DNA from: Acidovorax sp. sif1233
GTDB lineage: Bacteria; Pseudomonadota; Gammaproteobacteria; Burkholderiales; Burkholderiaceae_C
Direction of reading: 5' to 3'
Assembly (NCBI RefSeq): GCF_019218755.1
Contig: NZ_JAHUWZ010000002.1
Coordinates: forward strand, 868,001 to 932,000
DNA: 64,000 bases
The notes beneath the pieces were generated by a model that worked only from the letters and a program-made list of their open reading frames with translations, was not told where the DNA came from and did no database searches. Made by a program: the position numbers and the translations under genes. Positions 28,828 to 37,915 of this stretch are shown here, piece after piece. Positions within the stretch are counted from its first letter, which is position 1, and every line of letters begins with the position of its first letter.

Positions 28828-30117
28828 ATGACTGCCGACCCTTCCTCTCCCGTTCTCCCCGCGTCCCCTGCCGCCGCAGGGCGCCTGCACGCGCTGGACC
28901 ACCTGCGCGCCACCATGATGTGGCTGGGCATCGTGCTGCACGCATCCATCGCGTACATGGCAGCCCCCTCGCCCCTGCCCTGGCACGACGACCTGTCCAC
29001 GCCCGTGGCCGACCTGCTGGTGGCGGTGATCCACGCGTTTCGCATGCCGCTGTTCTTCATCCTGGCGGGGTTCTTCGTGGCACTGCTGGTGCAGCAGCGT
29101 GGGCTGGCCGGCATGGCCCGCCACCGCGTGCGCCGCCTGGGCCTGCCGTTCGCGGTGTTCTGGCCGCCGCTGTTCATCGCCACCACCCTGCTCGGGCTGA
29201 TGTTCCTGCACCGCATGGCGCACGGCACCTGGGGTGTGGACCGCAGCCTGCTGCCCCGGGGCCCCAACGTGCCGCAAGGCCCGCCCACCATGCACCTGTG
29301 GTTCCTGTGGATGCTGCTGTGGCTGACCTTGCTCACCCCACCGGTGTGGGCCATGGCCCGGGCGCTGCCACAGTCCGCGCAGCGCGCCCTGCAGGCCATC
29401 GCGGCATGGCTGTGCGCATCGCCGGTGGGTGGGGTGGTGCTCACGCTGCCGCTGGCCTGGATCGGCGCGCACTACGACCACGGCATCGTCACACCCAGTG
29501 GGTCCTTCCTGCCGCCGCTTGCGGAATGGGTGCACAACTGCCTGTTCTATGCATTCGGCCTGTGCCTGTACGCCCAGCGGCGACGGCTCATGGCGCGCTA
29601 CGAACGGCTGTGGCCGGTGTTCGCCGCCGCGGGTCTTGCGTGCTTCGTGGTGACCGGGTTTCTGTCGGAGATATTGGCCCAGCCCGAAGCATCGGCCTTC
29701 GCGCTGGTGCTGCTGACCGGTGGCTTCACCGACGTGCTGGCCGCGCCCGTGTCGGCCACCCGGCACCTCCAGTTCTGGATGGCGCTGGCCTACAACGCGG
29801 CGTCCTGGCTGTGGAGCTTTGCGCTCATCGGCCTGTTTCTGCGGCATGTGGCGCGGCCCAGGGCCTGGCTGGCCTACCTGGCAGACAGCGCGTACTGGGT
29901 GTACCTGGTGCACCTGCCGCTGACGGTGGGCTTTGGCGCGCTGCTGTACGGCGTGCCGATCCCCGCGACGGCCAAGATCTTTCTCAACGTGCTGGCGACC
30001 ACAGCCCTGTGTTTGGCCAGCTATCACTTGTGTGTCCGCTTTACCGCGGTGGGCCAGTTGCTCAACGGCCACCGCCATTCCCGCCCCTACCCTGGAGAAC
30101 CTGCCCATGCCCACTGA
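28828..30117 (+). CDS. Acyltransferase-3 family membrane protein
   Basis: The 429-residue protein has about ten membrane helices and the family opening RLHALDHLRATMMWLGIVLH, with the catalytic-type histidine region near the first helix and HAFRMPLFFILAGFFVALL next. It belongs to the acyltransferase 3 / OpgC-like group that places acyl or succinyl groups on extracytoplasmic glycans or lipids. ATG 28828 was chosen, as the longer frame to 28798 runs into the operator. It overlaps the MFS gene by 11 bases and appears to be controlled by the preceding MerR protein. Confidence 0.88.
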   Translation: MTADPSSPVLPASPAAAGRLHALDHLRATMMWLGIVLHASIAYMAAPSPLPWHDDLSTPVADLLVAVIHAFRMPLFFILAGFFVALLVQQRGLAGMARHRVRRLGLPFAVFWPPLFIATTLLGLMFLHRMAHGTWGVDRSLLPRGPNVPQGPPTMHLWFLWMLLWLTLLTPPVWAMARALPQSAQRALQAIAAWLCASPVGGVVLTLPLAWIGAHYDHGIVTPSGSFLPPLAEWVHNCLFYAFGLCLYAQRRRLMARYERLWPVFAAAGLACFVVTGFLSEILAQPEASAFALVLLTGGFTDVLAAPVSATRHLQFWMALAYNAASWLWSFALIGLFLRHVARPRAWLAYLADSAYWVYLVHLPLTVGFGALLYGVPIPATAKIFLNVLATTALCLASYHLCVRFTAVGQLLNGHRHSRPYPGEPAHAH

Positions 30118-31477
30118 CACCCCCACCCGCGACAATCCGCCGCCGCGCACCGAGCATGCCCAGCCCGCCCCGGCAAACGGGGACCCGCGCGCCGTGCTGC
30201 TCAAGGACCGCAACTTCCGCTGGCTGACCGGCGGCGCATTCCTCTCGATGCTGGGCGACCAGTTCACGCTCATCGCCCTGCCCTGGCTGGTGCTGCAGAT
30301 GGCCGGCGACACGCTGGTGCTGGGCACCGTGCTGGCGCTCATCAGCGTGCCGCGCGCGCTGTTCATCCTGATCGGCGGTGCGCTGGTGGACCGCCACTCG
30401 CCCAAGCAGGTGCTGATGATCACCAAGTACATCAATCTGGTGCTGCTGGCCGTGCTGGCCGCCCTGGTGCTGGCCGGCAGCCTGACGCTGTGGATGGTGT
30501 ACGCGCTGTCGCTGGGCATTGGCCTGGCCACGGCGTTCAGCATCCCGGCGGGGGTCGCGATGATGCCGCACGTGGTGGCCCGCCACCAGCTGCAGGCCGC
30601 CAATGGCGTGAACCTGGGCCTGCGCCAGCTCACGATGTTCCTGGGCCCGCTGCTCGCGGGCCTGCTCATCGCGCTGTTTGGCGACGCCGCCACGGCCGGC
30701 GCCGGCGGCCATGGCGGCACCCGCGCCAACGCCACCGGCATTGGCCTGGCCTTCGCGCTGGACGCACTGAGCTTTGCGCTGTCGGCCTGGACGCTCTCCA
30801 AGGTGCGCACCCACGGCGGCACGCCACAGCCCGCGGCGGCCCCGCAGGCCGTGCTGTCATCGGTGGCGCAAGGACTGGTTCATTTCTGGCGCGACGGCGA
30901 GCTGCGCACCTGCTTTCTCTACTGGAGCGCCATTGCCCTGTTCATCATGGGCCCCATCCACATCGCCATCCCGGTGCTGGCCAGCAGCACGCCGCAGCTG
31001 GGCGCGGCGGCCTTCGGCATCATGGTGGGCGCCCATGGCGCGGGAACATTGCTGGGCATGGTGGTGTCCGGCATGGTGCCCCGGCTGCGCATCGGCAGCC
31101 TGGGCATGACCATCCTCGCGTTCGATGCGGTCATCGGCGCCCTGTTCATGCCCATGGGCCTGATCACGGCCGTGTGGCAGGGCTCTGTGCTGATGCTCGC
31201 CATCGGCCTGCTGGGCGGCTTCATGCAGGTGAGCGTGTTCACCTGGATCCAGCAGCGCGTGCCTCCCGCGCTGCTGGGCCGCGCGATGAGCCTGTTCATG
31301 TTCATCTTCATGGGCCTGGCACCCATCTCCGCCGCCGTCACGGGCTGGGTGATGAAGAGCATCACGCTGGCCCAGCTGTTCGCGGCCAGCGGCGGCACGC
31401 TGGTCGTGCTGGCGGCGCTGGCCTTCGTGCTGACGCCCATGCGCCGCGTGAGCGATGCACCTGCGGCGGTGCGCTGA
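30107..31477 (+). CDS. MFS transporter (enterobactin-exporter/EntS-like)
   Basis: The 456-residue protein starts with a hydrophilic, proline-rich 30 residues, then RNFRWLTGGAFLSMLGDQFTLIALPWLVLQMAGD, the typical opening of MFS_3-type exporters, and GGALVDRHSPKQVLM, the loop between helices 2 and 3. Twelve helices are visible. It is translationally coupled to the acyltransferase (11-base overlap). It probably exports a small toxic compound as part of the MerR-controlled unit. Confidence 0.9.
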   Translation: MPTDTPTRDNPPPRTEHAQPAPANGDPRAVLLKDRNFRWLTGGAFLSMLGDQFTLIALPWLVLQMAGDTLVLGTVLALISVPRALFILIGGALVDRHSPKQVLMITKYINLVLLAVLAALVLAGSLTLWMVYALSLGIGLATAFSIPAGVAMMPHVVARHQLQAANGVNLGLRQLTMFLGPLLAGLLIALFGDAATAGAGGHGGTRANATGIGLAFALDALSFALSAWTLSKVRTHGGTPQPAAAPQAVLSSVAQGLVHFWRDGELRTCFLYWSAIALFIMGPIHIAIPVLASSTPQLGAAAFGIMVGAHGAGTLLGMVVSGMVPRLRIGSLGMTILAFDAVIGALFMPMGLITAVWQGSVLMLAIGLLGGFMQVSVFTWIQQRVPPALLGRAMSLFMFIFMGLAPISAAVTGWVMKSITLAQLFAASGGTLVVLAALAFVLTPMRRVSDAPAAVR

Positions 31478-31487
31478 AACCCCAGAA

Positions 31488-31518
31488 CCCGGCCGCACCC
31501 AGGAAGGGGGCGGCCGGG
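31488..31518. terminator. Hairpin between convergent MFS and nitroreductase genes
   Basis: CCCGGCCGC (31488-31496) and GCGGCCGGG (31510-31518) form a GC-rich nine-base-pair stem. There is no T run, so it may be a weak or Rho-assisted terminator serving the MFS gene. Confidence 0.45.
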
Positions 31519-31584
31519 AGGGTCGGTATACGAGGCCTGGGACAAGCTGCCTAGCGCAGGCGCACGCGGGAAACCCCGCCGGGC

Positions 31585-32247
31585 TCAGACCTCGGTCACG
31601 AACTGCTCGCGGGGGCGGCGCACCTTCTTCAGGCTCACCAGCCAGTCGCCCTCCTCGGCACGATAGCCCAGCGGGAGAATCGAGACGCTGCGCAGGCCGC
31701 GTGCACGCAGGCCCAGGATCTCATCGAGCGCGTTGGGGTCGAACCCCTCCATCGGCGTGGAGTCCACCTCCTCGAACGCGGCGGCAATCAGGGCCGCGCT
31801 CATGCCGATGTAGGCCTGGCGCGCCGCGTGCTGGAAGTTCACTTCCGCATCGCGCTGGGGGTAGCTGGAGAGCAGCATCTGGCGGTAGTTTTCCCAGCCC
31901 TCGTTCTTGAAGCCGCGCTGGTCATTGGTCAGGTCGAACATCATGTTGATGCGCTCGGCCGTGTAGTTGTCCCACGCCGCGAACACCAGCAGGTGGGAGC
32001 CGTCGGTGATCTGCGCCTGGTTCCATGCGATGGGCTGGATGCGCGCGCGCACGGCGGGGTCGGTCACCACGATGATCTCGAAGGGCTGCAGTCCGCTGGA
32101 GGTGGGGGCGAGGCGCGCGGCTTCGAGAATGCGCTCGACCTTGTCCTGCGGCACCGCCTTGGCGGGGTTCATCTTCTTGGCGGCATAGCGCCATTGCAGT
32201 TTGTTCAGCAGGGGCTGGGCGGCCGCAGTGGTATCAAGGGTGGTCAT
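31585..32247 (-). CDS. NAD(P)H-dependent nitroreductase-family oxidoreductase
   Basis: The 220-residue flavoprotein starts MTTLDTTAAAQPLLNKLQWR and has the NfsB-like blocks WRYAAKKMNPAKAVP, ILEAARLAPTSSGLQPFEII, QAYIGMSAALIAAAFEEVDS and GLRSVSILPLGYR. The ATG at 32247 follows an AGGA box; the open frame to 32367 adds nothing. Such enzymes use FMN and NAD(P)H to reduce nitro groups or quinones in the cytoplasm. It stands alone, convergent with the MFS gene. Confidence 0.94.
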   Translation of the reverse strand: MTTLDTTAAAQPLLNKLQWRYAAKKMNPAKAVPQDKVERILEAARLAPTSSGLQPFEIIVVTDPAVRARIQPIAWNQAQITDGSHLLVFAAWDNYTAERINMMFDLTNDQRGFKNEGWENYRQMLLSSYPQRDAEVNFQHAARQAYIGMSAALIAAAFEEVDSTPMEGFDPNALDEILGLRARGLRSVSILPLGYRAEEGDWLVSLKKVRRPREQFVTEV

Positions 32248-32604
32248 GGTCGAATCCTGTGGTGAAAGGGTATTTGCAGGGCATGGGTGACAAGGGCCCG
32301 GTGTAATGAACTGTAGGCAAACACCCCCGGTTCGGTAAGCCATCCCTGGGAAAAGCATTGTTCCCATTTGGCCAACAATCGGCCCTTGAAATGCGGGTTA
32401 CCGGTCCGTGCCCGTTCGCGTGCGCCGCTTCGCGGGGGGTGCCCTGCGGCGGCTCCCTTGTGCGTCCAGGGGTTACGCCGTGGGCCCCCCAGGGGCCAGG
32501 CCTCACGGGCGTACACTTGCGCGCATGCGCCCCGGGCGGCCCCGGCTGGGCGCCCCACCACGCCCGCGCCTGCCTCTCCTTCACGTTGACGCCACGCCCC
32601 CTTC
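32248..32604. other. Divergent region between nitroreductase and hybrid kinase genes
   Basis: These 357 GC-rich bases separate two divergent genes and must hold both promoters. I see no supported ORF and no clear operator. A short alternating stretch CGTACACTTGCGCGCATGCG near 32509 is the only notable sequence. Confidence 0.35.
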
Positions 32605-34821
32605 ATGAGCGAACCCGACCTGTCCTTTCTGGATCCTGCCCGCCGGATGCCAGCCCATGCGGCGGACACCGCGGGCCCACCCGTCGTGCGGACGGCGCCG
32701 CCTGCCGCGCGGGAGGGCTCGCCGGCCGACAGCCTGGTGGCGGAGCTGCGAGCCTACCAGGCCGAACTCGAGAGCCAGAACAAGGTCCTGCGCTACAGCC
32801 AGACGGTGGCCGAAAGTGCCTACGAGCGCTTCGAGACGCTGTTCGCCAGCGTGCCGCTGGCCCTCATGGTGGTGGACGAGCACGATCTGGTGGTGCAGGC
32901 GAACTCCATGGCGCACCGATCATTCCAGCCCACCGAGCGCGACCGCCCTCTCTCGGCGCTGATGCCCTTCGTGCGCGCGCAGGACGCCAGGCGCGTGCGC
33001 GAGGCCTTCGCGCTGGCGCGGGACCTGGGCCGCAGCGAGGCCAAGGAGGTCGTGTTTTCCATCAATGCGGACACGCGCATCACCGGCGACCTGCACATCG
33101 CGCACATCGAGGCACCACAAAGCAACGGCCCGCCGCTGCCGCAGTTCCTGTGCGCGGTGATCGACCAGGGCCCGCTGCTCGCGGAACGCCAGGCGTTGCA
33201 GCACAGCGCGGCCACATTGCAGCAGCGCAACGAGCAGCTGCACGCGAGCGAAAGGCGGCTCGAAGCCGTCATCAACTCGGCGCTGGACGCCATCATCTGC
33301 GTGGACCAGCACCGGCGCATCACGGTCTTCAACCCCACAGCAGCCGCGCTGTTCCAGTGCAGCGCGAGCGATGCGCTGGGCAGCACCCTCGACCGCTTCC
33401 TGCCCGATGCCGCCCAGGCCCTGGCGTTTGCGCAGCTCACCACGCAGGCCATGCTGGGCGAGATGACCGCCCTCACCGCCAGCGGCAAGGAGCTGGCCGT
33501 GGAAGTGAGCGTCTCGTTCGAGCGCCACGCCGAAGGCGAAACCACCACCGTCTTCGCCCGCGACCTCACGGGCCGCAAGAAGGCCGAGGCGCACCGCAAC
33601 GAACTCGAGGCGCAGCTGCGCGAGTCGCAGAAGATGCAGGCCGTGGGCACCATGGCCGGCGGCATCGCGCACGATTTCAACAACATCCTGGGGGCCATTC
33701 TGGGCAACGTGGCGCTGGCCCAGGCCGACTGCGCGCCGGGCTCTCCCGTGCTGGTGAGCCTGGGGGAAATCGACAAGGCCGGCCGCCGCGCGCGCGACCT
33801 GGTGCGCCAGATCCTCACCTTCAGCCGCAACGAACCGCCACAGCGCTCGGCCGTGTCGCTGGCCGAGGTCGTGCACGACACCGAGCGCCTGCTGCGCGTG
33901 ACCCTTCCACCCGCCATCGAGCTGCACATGCAGCTGCAGGCGGGCCTGCCGCCTGTTCTGGCGGATGCCACGCAGGTGGAGCAGGCGCTGCTCAACCTGT
34001 GCACGAACGCGGTCCACGCCATTGGCACGGAGCGCGGCAGCATCCATGTGGAGGCGGCCACCGTGCAGCCCGACCAGCGCCTGAGCGAACGGCTGGGCCT
34101 GGCGCCCGTGGACTACGTGGCCCTGTCGGTGCGCGACAGCGGCCCGGGCATGGATGCGGCGACGCTGGAACGCATCTTCGAGCCGTTCTTCACCACCAAG
34201 CCGGTGGGCCAGGGCACCGGCCTGGGCCTGGCGGTGGTGCATGGCGTGATGCGCACCCATGAGGGCGGCGTGGACGTGCACAGCGCGCCGGGCCAGGGCA
34301 GCCGGTTCACGCTGTATTTCCCGGTGGCCGCCGCAAGCGCCGCCGCCGAGCCCCCGGTGCCGATGCCGGCAGCGACGGCCACCGCCCCCGCCGCCGCGCC
34401 GGACACACCAGAGCCCCCAGGGTGCGAGCCGCCCCCGAGAAAGCCCCATGTGATGTACGTGGACGATGACGAGGCCCTGGTGTTCCTGGTGCAGCGCCTG
34501 CTGCGCCGCCGCGGCTACGAGGTCAGCGGCTTCACCGACCCGCACGAGGCCAAGGCAGCTCTGAACGCGGCGCCCGATTGCTACGACCTGCTCGTGACCG
34601 ACTACAACATGCCGGGCTTTTGCGGCGTGGACCTGGTGCGGGAGGCCCGCCTCATCCGGCCCGACCTGCCGGTGGCCCTGGCCTCGGGCTACGTCACGGC
34701 CGAGATCGAACAGGCCGCGCTGGCCGAGGGAGCGCAGGCGCTGATCCACAAGCCCAACGACGTGGAAGAGCTTTGCGCCACCGTGCAGCGCCTGGTGGGC
34801 GGCGACGATGCCGCCCGGTGA
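32605..34821 (+). CDS. Cytoplasmic hybrid sensor histidine kinase with two PAS-like domains and a receiver
   Basis: The 738-residue protein has no membrane helix. PAS-like domains lie at about residues 73-195 (FETLFASVPLALMVVDEHDL) and 215-325 (LEAVINSALDAIICVDQHRR). The phosphoacceptor histidine is His356 in GTMAGGIAHDFNNILGAI. The ATPase part runs from about 455 to 575, with LLNLCTNAVHAIG, DSGPGMDAATLERIFEPFF and GQGTGLGLAVVHGV. A proline/alanine linker leads to a receiver domain (613-735) with YVDDDEA and phosphoacceptor Asp666 in VTDYNMPG. No cognate regulator gene is adjacent. The stop overlaps the pseudouridine synthase gene by 14 bases. Confidence 0.95.
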   Translation: MSEPDLSFLDPARRMPAHAADTAGPPVVRTAPPAAREGSPADSLVAELRAYQAELESQNKVLRYSQTVAESAYERFETLFASVPLALMVVDEHDLVVQANSMAHRSFQPTERDRPLSALMPFVRAQDARRVREAFALARDLGRSEAKEVVFSINADTRITGDLHIAHIEAPQSNGPPLPQFLCAVIDQGPLLAERQALQHSAATLQQRNEQLHASERRLEAVINSALDAIICVDQHRRITVFNPTAAALFQCSASDALGSTLDRFLPDAAQALAFAQLTTQAMLGEMTALTASGKELAVEVSVSFERHAEGETTTVFARDLTGRKKAEAHRNELEAQLRESQKMQAVGTMAGGIAHDFNNILGAILGNVALAQADCAPGSPVLVSLGEIDKAGRRARDLVRQILTFSRNEPPQRSAVSLAEVVHDTERLLRVTLPPAIELHMQLQAGLPPVLADATQVEQALLNLCTNAVHAIGTERGSIHVEAATVQPDQRLSERLGLAPVDYVALSVRDSGPGMDAATLERIFEPFFTTKPVGQGTGLGLAVVHGVMRTHEGGVDVHSAPGQGSRFTLYFPVAAASAAAEPPVPMPAATATAPAAAPDTPEPPGCEPPPRKPHVMYVDDDEALVFLVQRLLRRRGYEVSGFTDPHEAKAALNAAPDCYDLLVTDYNMPGFCGVDLVREARLIRPDLPVALASGYVTAEIEQAALAEGAQALIHKPNDVEELCATVQRLVGGDDAAR

Positions 34822-35521
34822 AGGCCCCTCCGCGCCCGCGGCCCAGGCGTGCGCGCCTGGAGCCGCCGCCTGCCCCGCCCCACGGGCGCTGTACGAGGAC
34901 GCGGACCTGCTCGTGCTCTGCAAGCCGTCGGGCCTGCTGTGCGTGCCCGGGCGCGGCCCGGACAAGCAGGATGCCTTGAGCACCCGCGCCCAGCAGCACT
35001 GGCCAGGGGCGCTGATCGTTCACCGGCTGGACCAGGCCACCTCGGGCCTCGTGCTGATGGCGCGCCACCTGGAGGCCCAGCGCCGCCTGAGCCGTGCCTT
35101 TGCCGAGCGCACGGTGCACAAGCGGTACCAGGCGGTGGTGCGGGGATGCATGGGCCAAGGCACTGCCGACCCCGCGGCATGGCAGGAGATCGACCTGCCC
35201 ATCGCCGCCGACTGGGCCCGGCGCCCGCTGCGGGTGATCGACGCCACGCAGGGCAAGCCCAGCCTGACCCTCTGGCGCGCGCTGAGCTGCGACCTGGCCG
35301 CCCGCACGACGCGGGTCGAGCTTGCGCCCGTCACCGGCCGCACCCACCAGCTGCGTGTGCACCTGGCGGCCGTGGGCCACGCCATCCTGGGAGACGCACT
35401 GTATGCCGACGCGGCCACCCGGGGCCTCGCGCCGCGCCTGCTGCTGCATGCCAGCCACCTGGCCTTTGCACACCCGGCCACCGGAGCGCACCTTGCCCTC
35501 GAATGGGCGGCGGATTTTTGA
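34808..35521 (+). CDS. RluA-family pseudouridine synthase
   Basis: The 237-residue enzyme has ALYEDADLLVLCKPSGLLCVPG, the catalytic motif IVHRLDQATSGLVLMA with the essential aspartate, VHKRYQAVV and VTGRTHQLRVHLAAVGHAIL. It converts uridine to pseudouridine in rRNA or tRNA; length and motifs are near RluA, with no S4 domain. The target position cannot be read from sequence. The start overlaps the kinase gene by 14 bases; the first 25 residues are alanine- and proline-rich and may be partly untranslated. Confidence 0.92.
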   Translation: MPPGEGPSAPAAQACAPGAAACPAPRALYEDADLLVLCKPSGLLCVPGRGPDKQDALSTRAQQHWPGALIVHRLDQATSGLVLMARHLEAQRRLSRAFAERTVHKRYQAVVRGCMGQGTADPAAWQEIDLPIAADWARRPLRVIDATQGKPSLTLWRALSCDLAARTTRVELAPVTGRTHQLRVHLAAVGHAILGDALYADAATRGLAPRLLLHASHLAFAHPATGAHLALEWAADF

Positions 35522-35545
35522 CCCTGCGGCCGGTACCGCCCGCCG

Positions 35546-36439
35546 CTACAGCCGCGCCGGCGCCACGGGCCGCGACATCGCCCATTGCACCGCCAGGATG
35601 CTGGCCAGCACCACCAGCATGCCGGCCAGTGACACGCCCGTCATGGCCTGGCCCAGCAGCACCCAGCCCAGCAGCACGGCCGTGACGGGGCTGAGCAGCC
35701 CGAGCGACGACACCGCCACCGACGGCAGGCGCGCTATGCCGCGAAACCACAGCGCATAAGCCAGCAACGCGCCCGCGATGCTCAGGTAAAGATACCCGCC
35801 CACCTGGGGGGCGGTGAGCGCGGGCAGCGGCGGGTCCACCAGCCAGGCCAGGGGCGCGAGCATGATGCCGCCGGCCAGCAGTTGCCACCCCGTGAACGCC
35901 AGCACCGGGAGGTCGGACCGCCAGCGCCGCGACCAGAAGGTGCCTGCCGCCATGCACACGGTGCCGACCAATGCCGCGCCGACGCCCACCATGTCCCACC
36001 GCGCACCGGGCGACAGCAGCAGTGCGGCCATGCCCAGCACGCCGGCCGCGCCCGCGCCCAGGGCCAGGGCGGGCGGGCGGCGGTGATCCAGTGCCCAGGC
36101 CAGGCCCATCACCACCAGCGGGCCCACCGCGCCCACCACGGCGGCCACGCCGCCCGGCAGCCGGTAGGCGGCCACGAACAGCAGCGCCTGGAAAACGCCG
36201 ATGTTGAGCGCCGCCAGCACCATCAGCCGCCGCCAGCCCACCCGGTCGCCCCACGCCGGCCAGCGGCGGCACCACAGCACCAGCAGCAGGCCCGCGGGCA
36301 AGGTGCGCAGCAGCGCGGCGGTGAAGGGCCGGTCGGGCGGCAGCAGCTCGGTGGTGACGATGTAGGTGGAGCCCCAGATGACCGGGCCCACGGCCGTGGC
36401 GAGCGCATCCAGCCAGGGAGAGGTGCGGGTGCTTTGCAT
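35546..36439 (-). CDS. EamA/DMT-family transporter
   Basis: A 297-residue protein with ten hydrophobic helices and the duplicated EamA pattern: AVGPVIWGSTYIVTTELLPPDRPFTAALLRTLPA in the first half and YLYLSIAGALLAYALWFRGI, SVAVSSLGLLSPVTAVLLGW in the second. It is divergent from a MarR regulator, with two palindromes between them, so it is probably an exporter repressed by that protein and induced by its substrate. Confidence 0.93.
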   Translation of the reverse strand: MQSTRTSPWLDALATAVGPVIWGSTYIVTTELLPPDRPFTAALLRTLPAGLLLVLWCRRWPAWGDRVGWRRLMVLAALNIGVFQALLFVAAYRLPGGVAAVVGAVGPLVVMGLAWALDHRRPPALALGAGAAGVLGMAALLLSPGARWDMVGVGAALVGTVCMAAGTFWSRRWRSDLPVLAFTGWQLLAGGIMLAPLAWLVDPPLPALTAPQVGGYLYLSIAGALLAYALWFRGIARLPSVAVSSLGLLSPVTAVLLGWVLLGQAMTGVSLAGMLVVLASILAVQWAMSRPVAPARL

Positions 36440-36445
36440 GGCAAT

Positions 36446-36498
36446 TTATCTTCAAATCAAGATAAAAATACTCTACCATACAATCTTGAAATCAAGAT
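36446..36498. promoter_or_regulatory. Two MarR-type operators in the EamA/MarR divergent promoter
   Basis: A palindrome TTATCTT-CAAATC-AAGATAA covers 36446-36465 and a second, ATCTTGA-AA-TCAAGAT, covers 36483-36498. Both share an ATCTT...AAGAT core, and their centres are about 35 bases apart. They lie in the 77 AT-rich bases between divergent starts, where a MarR dimer would control both genes. Confidence 0.75.
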
Positions 36499-36516
36499 AA
36501 ATCGATCACAAAGCCC

Positions 36517-37032
36517 ATGGCCACCCCACGCCAGCCCGACGCCGTAGATGCCATCCTGGCCCAGTGGAGCCGCGAGCGCCCCGACCTGGATGTGAGCCCC
36601 ATGGGCCCCATCGGGCGCATCAAGCGCTGCGCCGCGCTGCTGCAGCGCAGGCTCGACGAGACCTTTGCCGGGTTCGGACTGAGCTTCTGGGAGTTCGACG
36701 TGCTGGCCACGCTGCGCCGCAGCGGCGCGCCCTACTGCCTGGCGCCGACCACGCTGTTCTCCACCCTCATGGTCACCTCGGGCACCATGACGCACCGCAT
36801 GGGCAAGCTCGAGGCCCAGGGCTGGATCACGCGCCTGCCCAACCCCGACGATGCGCGCAGCTCGCTGGTGCAGCTCACCGCCGAGGGGCTGGCGCTGATC
36901 GACCGCGCTGTCGAGGCACACGTCGCCAACGAGCACCGCATCCTGGCGCCGCTCAAGGCCGCCGACCTCGCGGCGCTGGACGCGCGGCTGTCGCTGCTGC
37001 TCGCGGCGCTGGAGCCTGCCGGAGACAGCTGA
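36517..37032 (+). CDS. MarR-family transcriptional regulator
   Basis: The 171-residue protein has the MarR winged helix at about residues 35-135, LSFWEFDVLATLRRSGAPYC, then LMVTSGTMTHRMGKLEAQGWITRLPNPDDARSSLV-type recognition helix and wing (blocks quoted in part). It is divergent from an EamA transporter and likely represses both. The downstream SDR gene starts 28 bases after its stop and may be co-transcribed. Confidence 0.93.
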   Translation: MATPRQPDAVDAILAQWSRERPDLDVSPMGPIGRIKRCAALLQRRLDETFAGFGLSFWEFDVLATLRRSGAPYCLAPTTLFSTLMVTSGTMTHRMGKLEAQGWITRLPNPDDARSSLVQLTAEGLALIDRAVEAHVANEHRILAPLKAADLAALDARLSLLLAALEPAGDS

Positions 37033-37060
37033 GCCGGGCGTCCCGCAGTACGATGGGGGG

Positions 37061-37822
37061 ATGCCTCATACCCACCTCTACATCCTCACCGGCGCATCGC
37101 GCGGCATGGGGCTGGCCATGGCCCAGCAACTCCTGCGCAGCGGCAACACCCTCATCTGCATCGCGCGCAGCGCCAATGCGGACCTGGCCACCGAAGCCAA
37201 GGCGGCGGGCGTCACCCTCGAACAATGGCAGCAAGACCTCTCGCAGGGCGAGCAGGCGGCGCACAGGCTGCAAAGCTGGCTCGCGGCGCAGGGCCCGCAG
37301 GTGTTCGCCAGCGCCACGCTCATCAACAACGCGGGCGTGATCCCGCGCATCGCCCCCCTCTCGGGCAGCGATGCCGCCGACCTGGCCCATGCCCTGCGCG
37401 TGGGCCTGGAGGCGCCCATGCAGCTCACCGCCGCCTTCCTGGGCGCGACGGATGCCTGGACGGTGCCGCGCAAGGTGCTCAACATCTCCTCGGGCCTGGG
37501 CCGCCGGGCCATGGCCTCGCAGGCCGCGTACTGCGCCGCCAAGGCGGGCATGGACCATTTCACGCGCTGCGTGGCGCTGGACGAAGCCATCAAGCCCCAG
37601 GGCGCCAAGGTATGCTCGCTGGCCCCCGGCGTGATCGACACCGACATGCAGGTGCAGCTGCGCGGCGCCGCCCCCGAGGCGTTCCCGGACCAGCAAAATT
37701 TCGCCAACCTCAAGACGGGTGGCCAGCTCACATCGCCTGCCGACGCCGCCACCCGCGTGCTCGCCTGGCTGGAACGCGCAGACTTCGGCACCAACCCGGT
37801 GGCCGATGTCCGGGACGCCTAG
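37061..37822 (+). CDS. Short-chain dehydrogenase/reductase (sepiapterin/benzil reductase-like)
   Basis: The 253-residue enzyme has the NADP(H)-binding start HLYILTGASRGMGLAMAQQL, the NNAG motif (TLINNAGVIPRI), the catalytic serine in NISSGLGRR and the YCAAK active-site pair in QAAYCAAKAGMDHF. The sequence layout, with a late active site and PGVIDTDMQ, resembles the YueD/benzil reductase group. The substrate is unknown. An alternative ATG lies nine bases upstream. Confidence 0.92.
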   Translation: MPHTHLYILTGASRGMGLAMAQQLLRSGNTLICIARSANADLATEAKAAGVTLEQWQQDLSQGEQAAHRLQSWLAAQGPQVFASATLINNAGVIPRIAPLSGSDAADLAHALRVGLEAPMQLTAAFLGATDAWTVPRKVLNISSGLGRRAMASQAAYCAAKAGMDHFTRCVALDEAIKPQGAKVCSLAPGVIDTDMQVQLRGAAPEAFPDQQNFANLKTGGQLTSPADAATRVLAWLERADFGTNPVADVRDA

Positions 37823-37832
37823 AGCCCCAATA

Positions 37833-37895
37833 CTCCTGTTTTTATAGCTACCAGCGCTTTATGGACAAGCGCTAGCGGCCAATTTGATCTGAAAC
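37833..37895. repeat. Dispersed ATAGCT-type repeat with AGCGCTT/AAGCGCT hairpin
   Basis: The sequence TTTATAGCTACCAGCGCTTT, then ATGGACAAGCGCTAGCGGCC and an AT-rich end, is one copy of a repeat family that recurs at 47110, 49644, 50349, 51658 and 53279. The AGCGCTT...AAGCGCT arms form a hairpin. It fills the spacer between the SDR and thiolase genes. Confidence 0.8.
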
Positions 37896-37915
37896 TCATC
37901 TGAAAGGACCTCCCC

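Noticed and set aside
32920..34983. 687-codon minus-strand frame
   Set aside because: Antisense to the hybrid kinase, whose domains are unambiguous.
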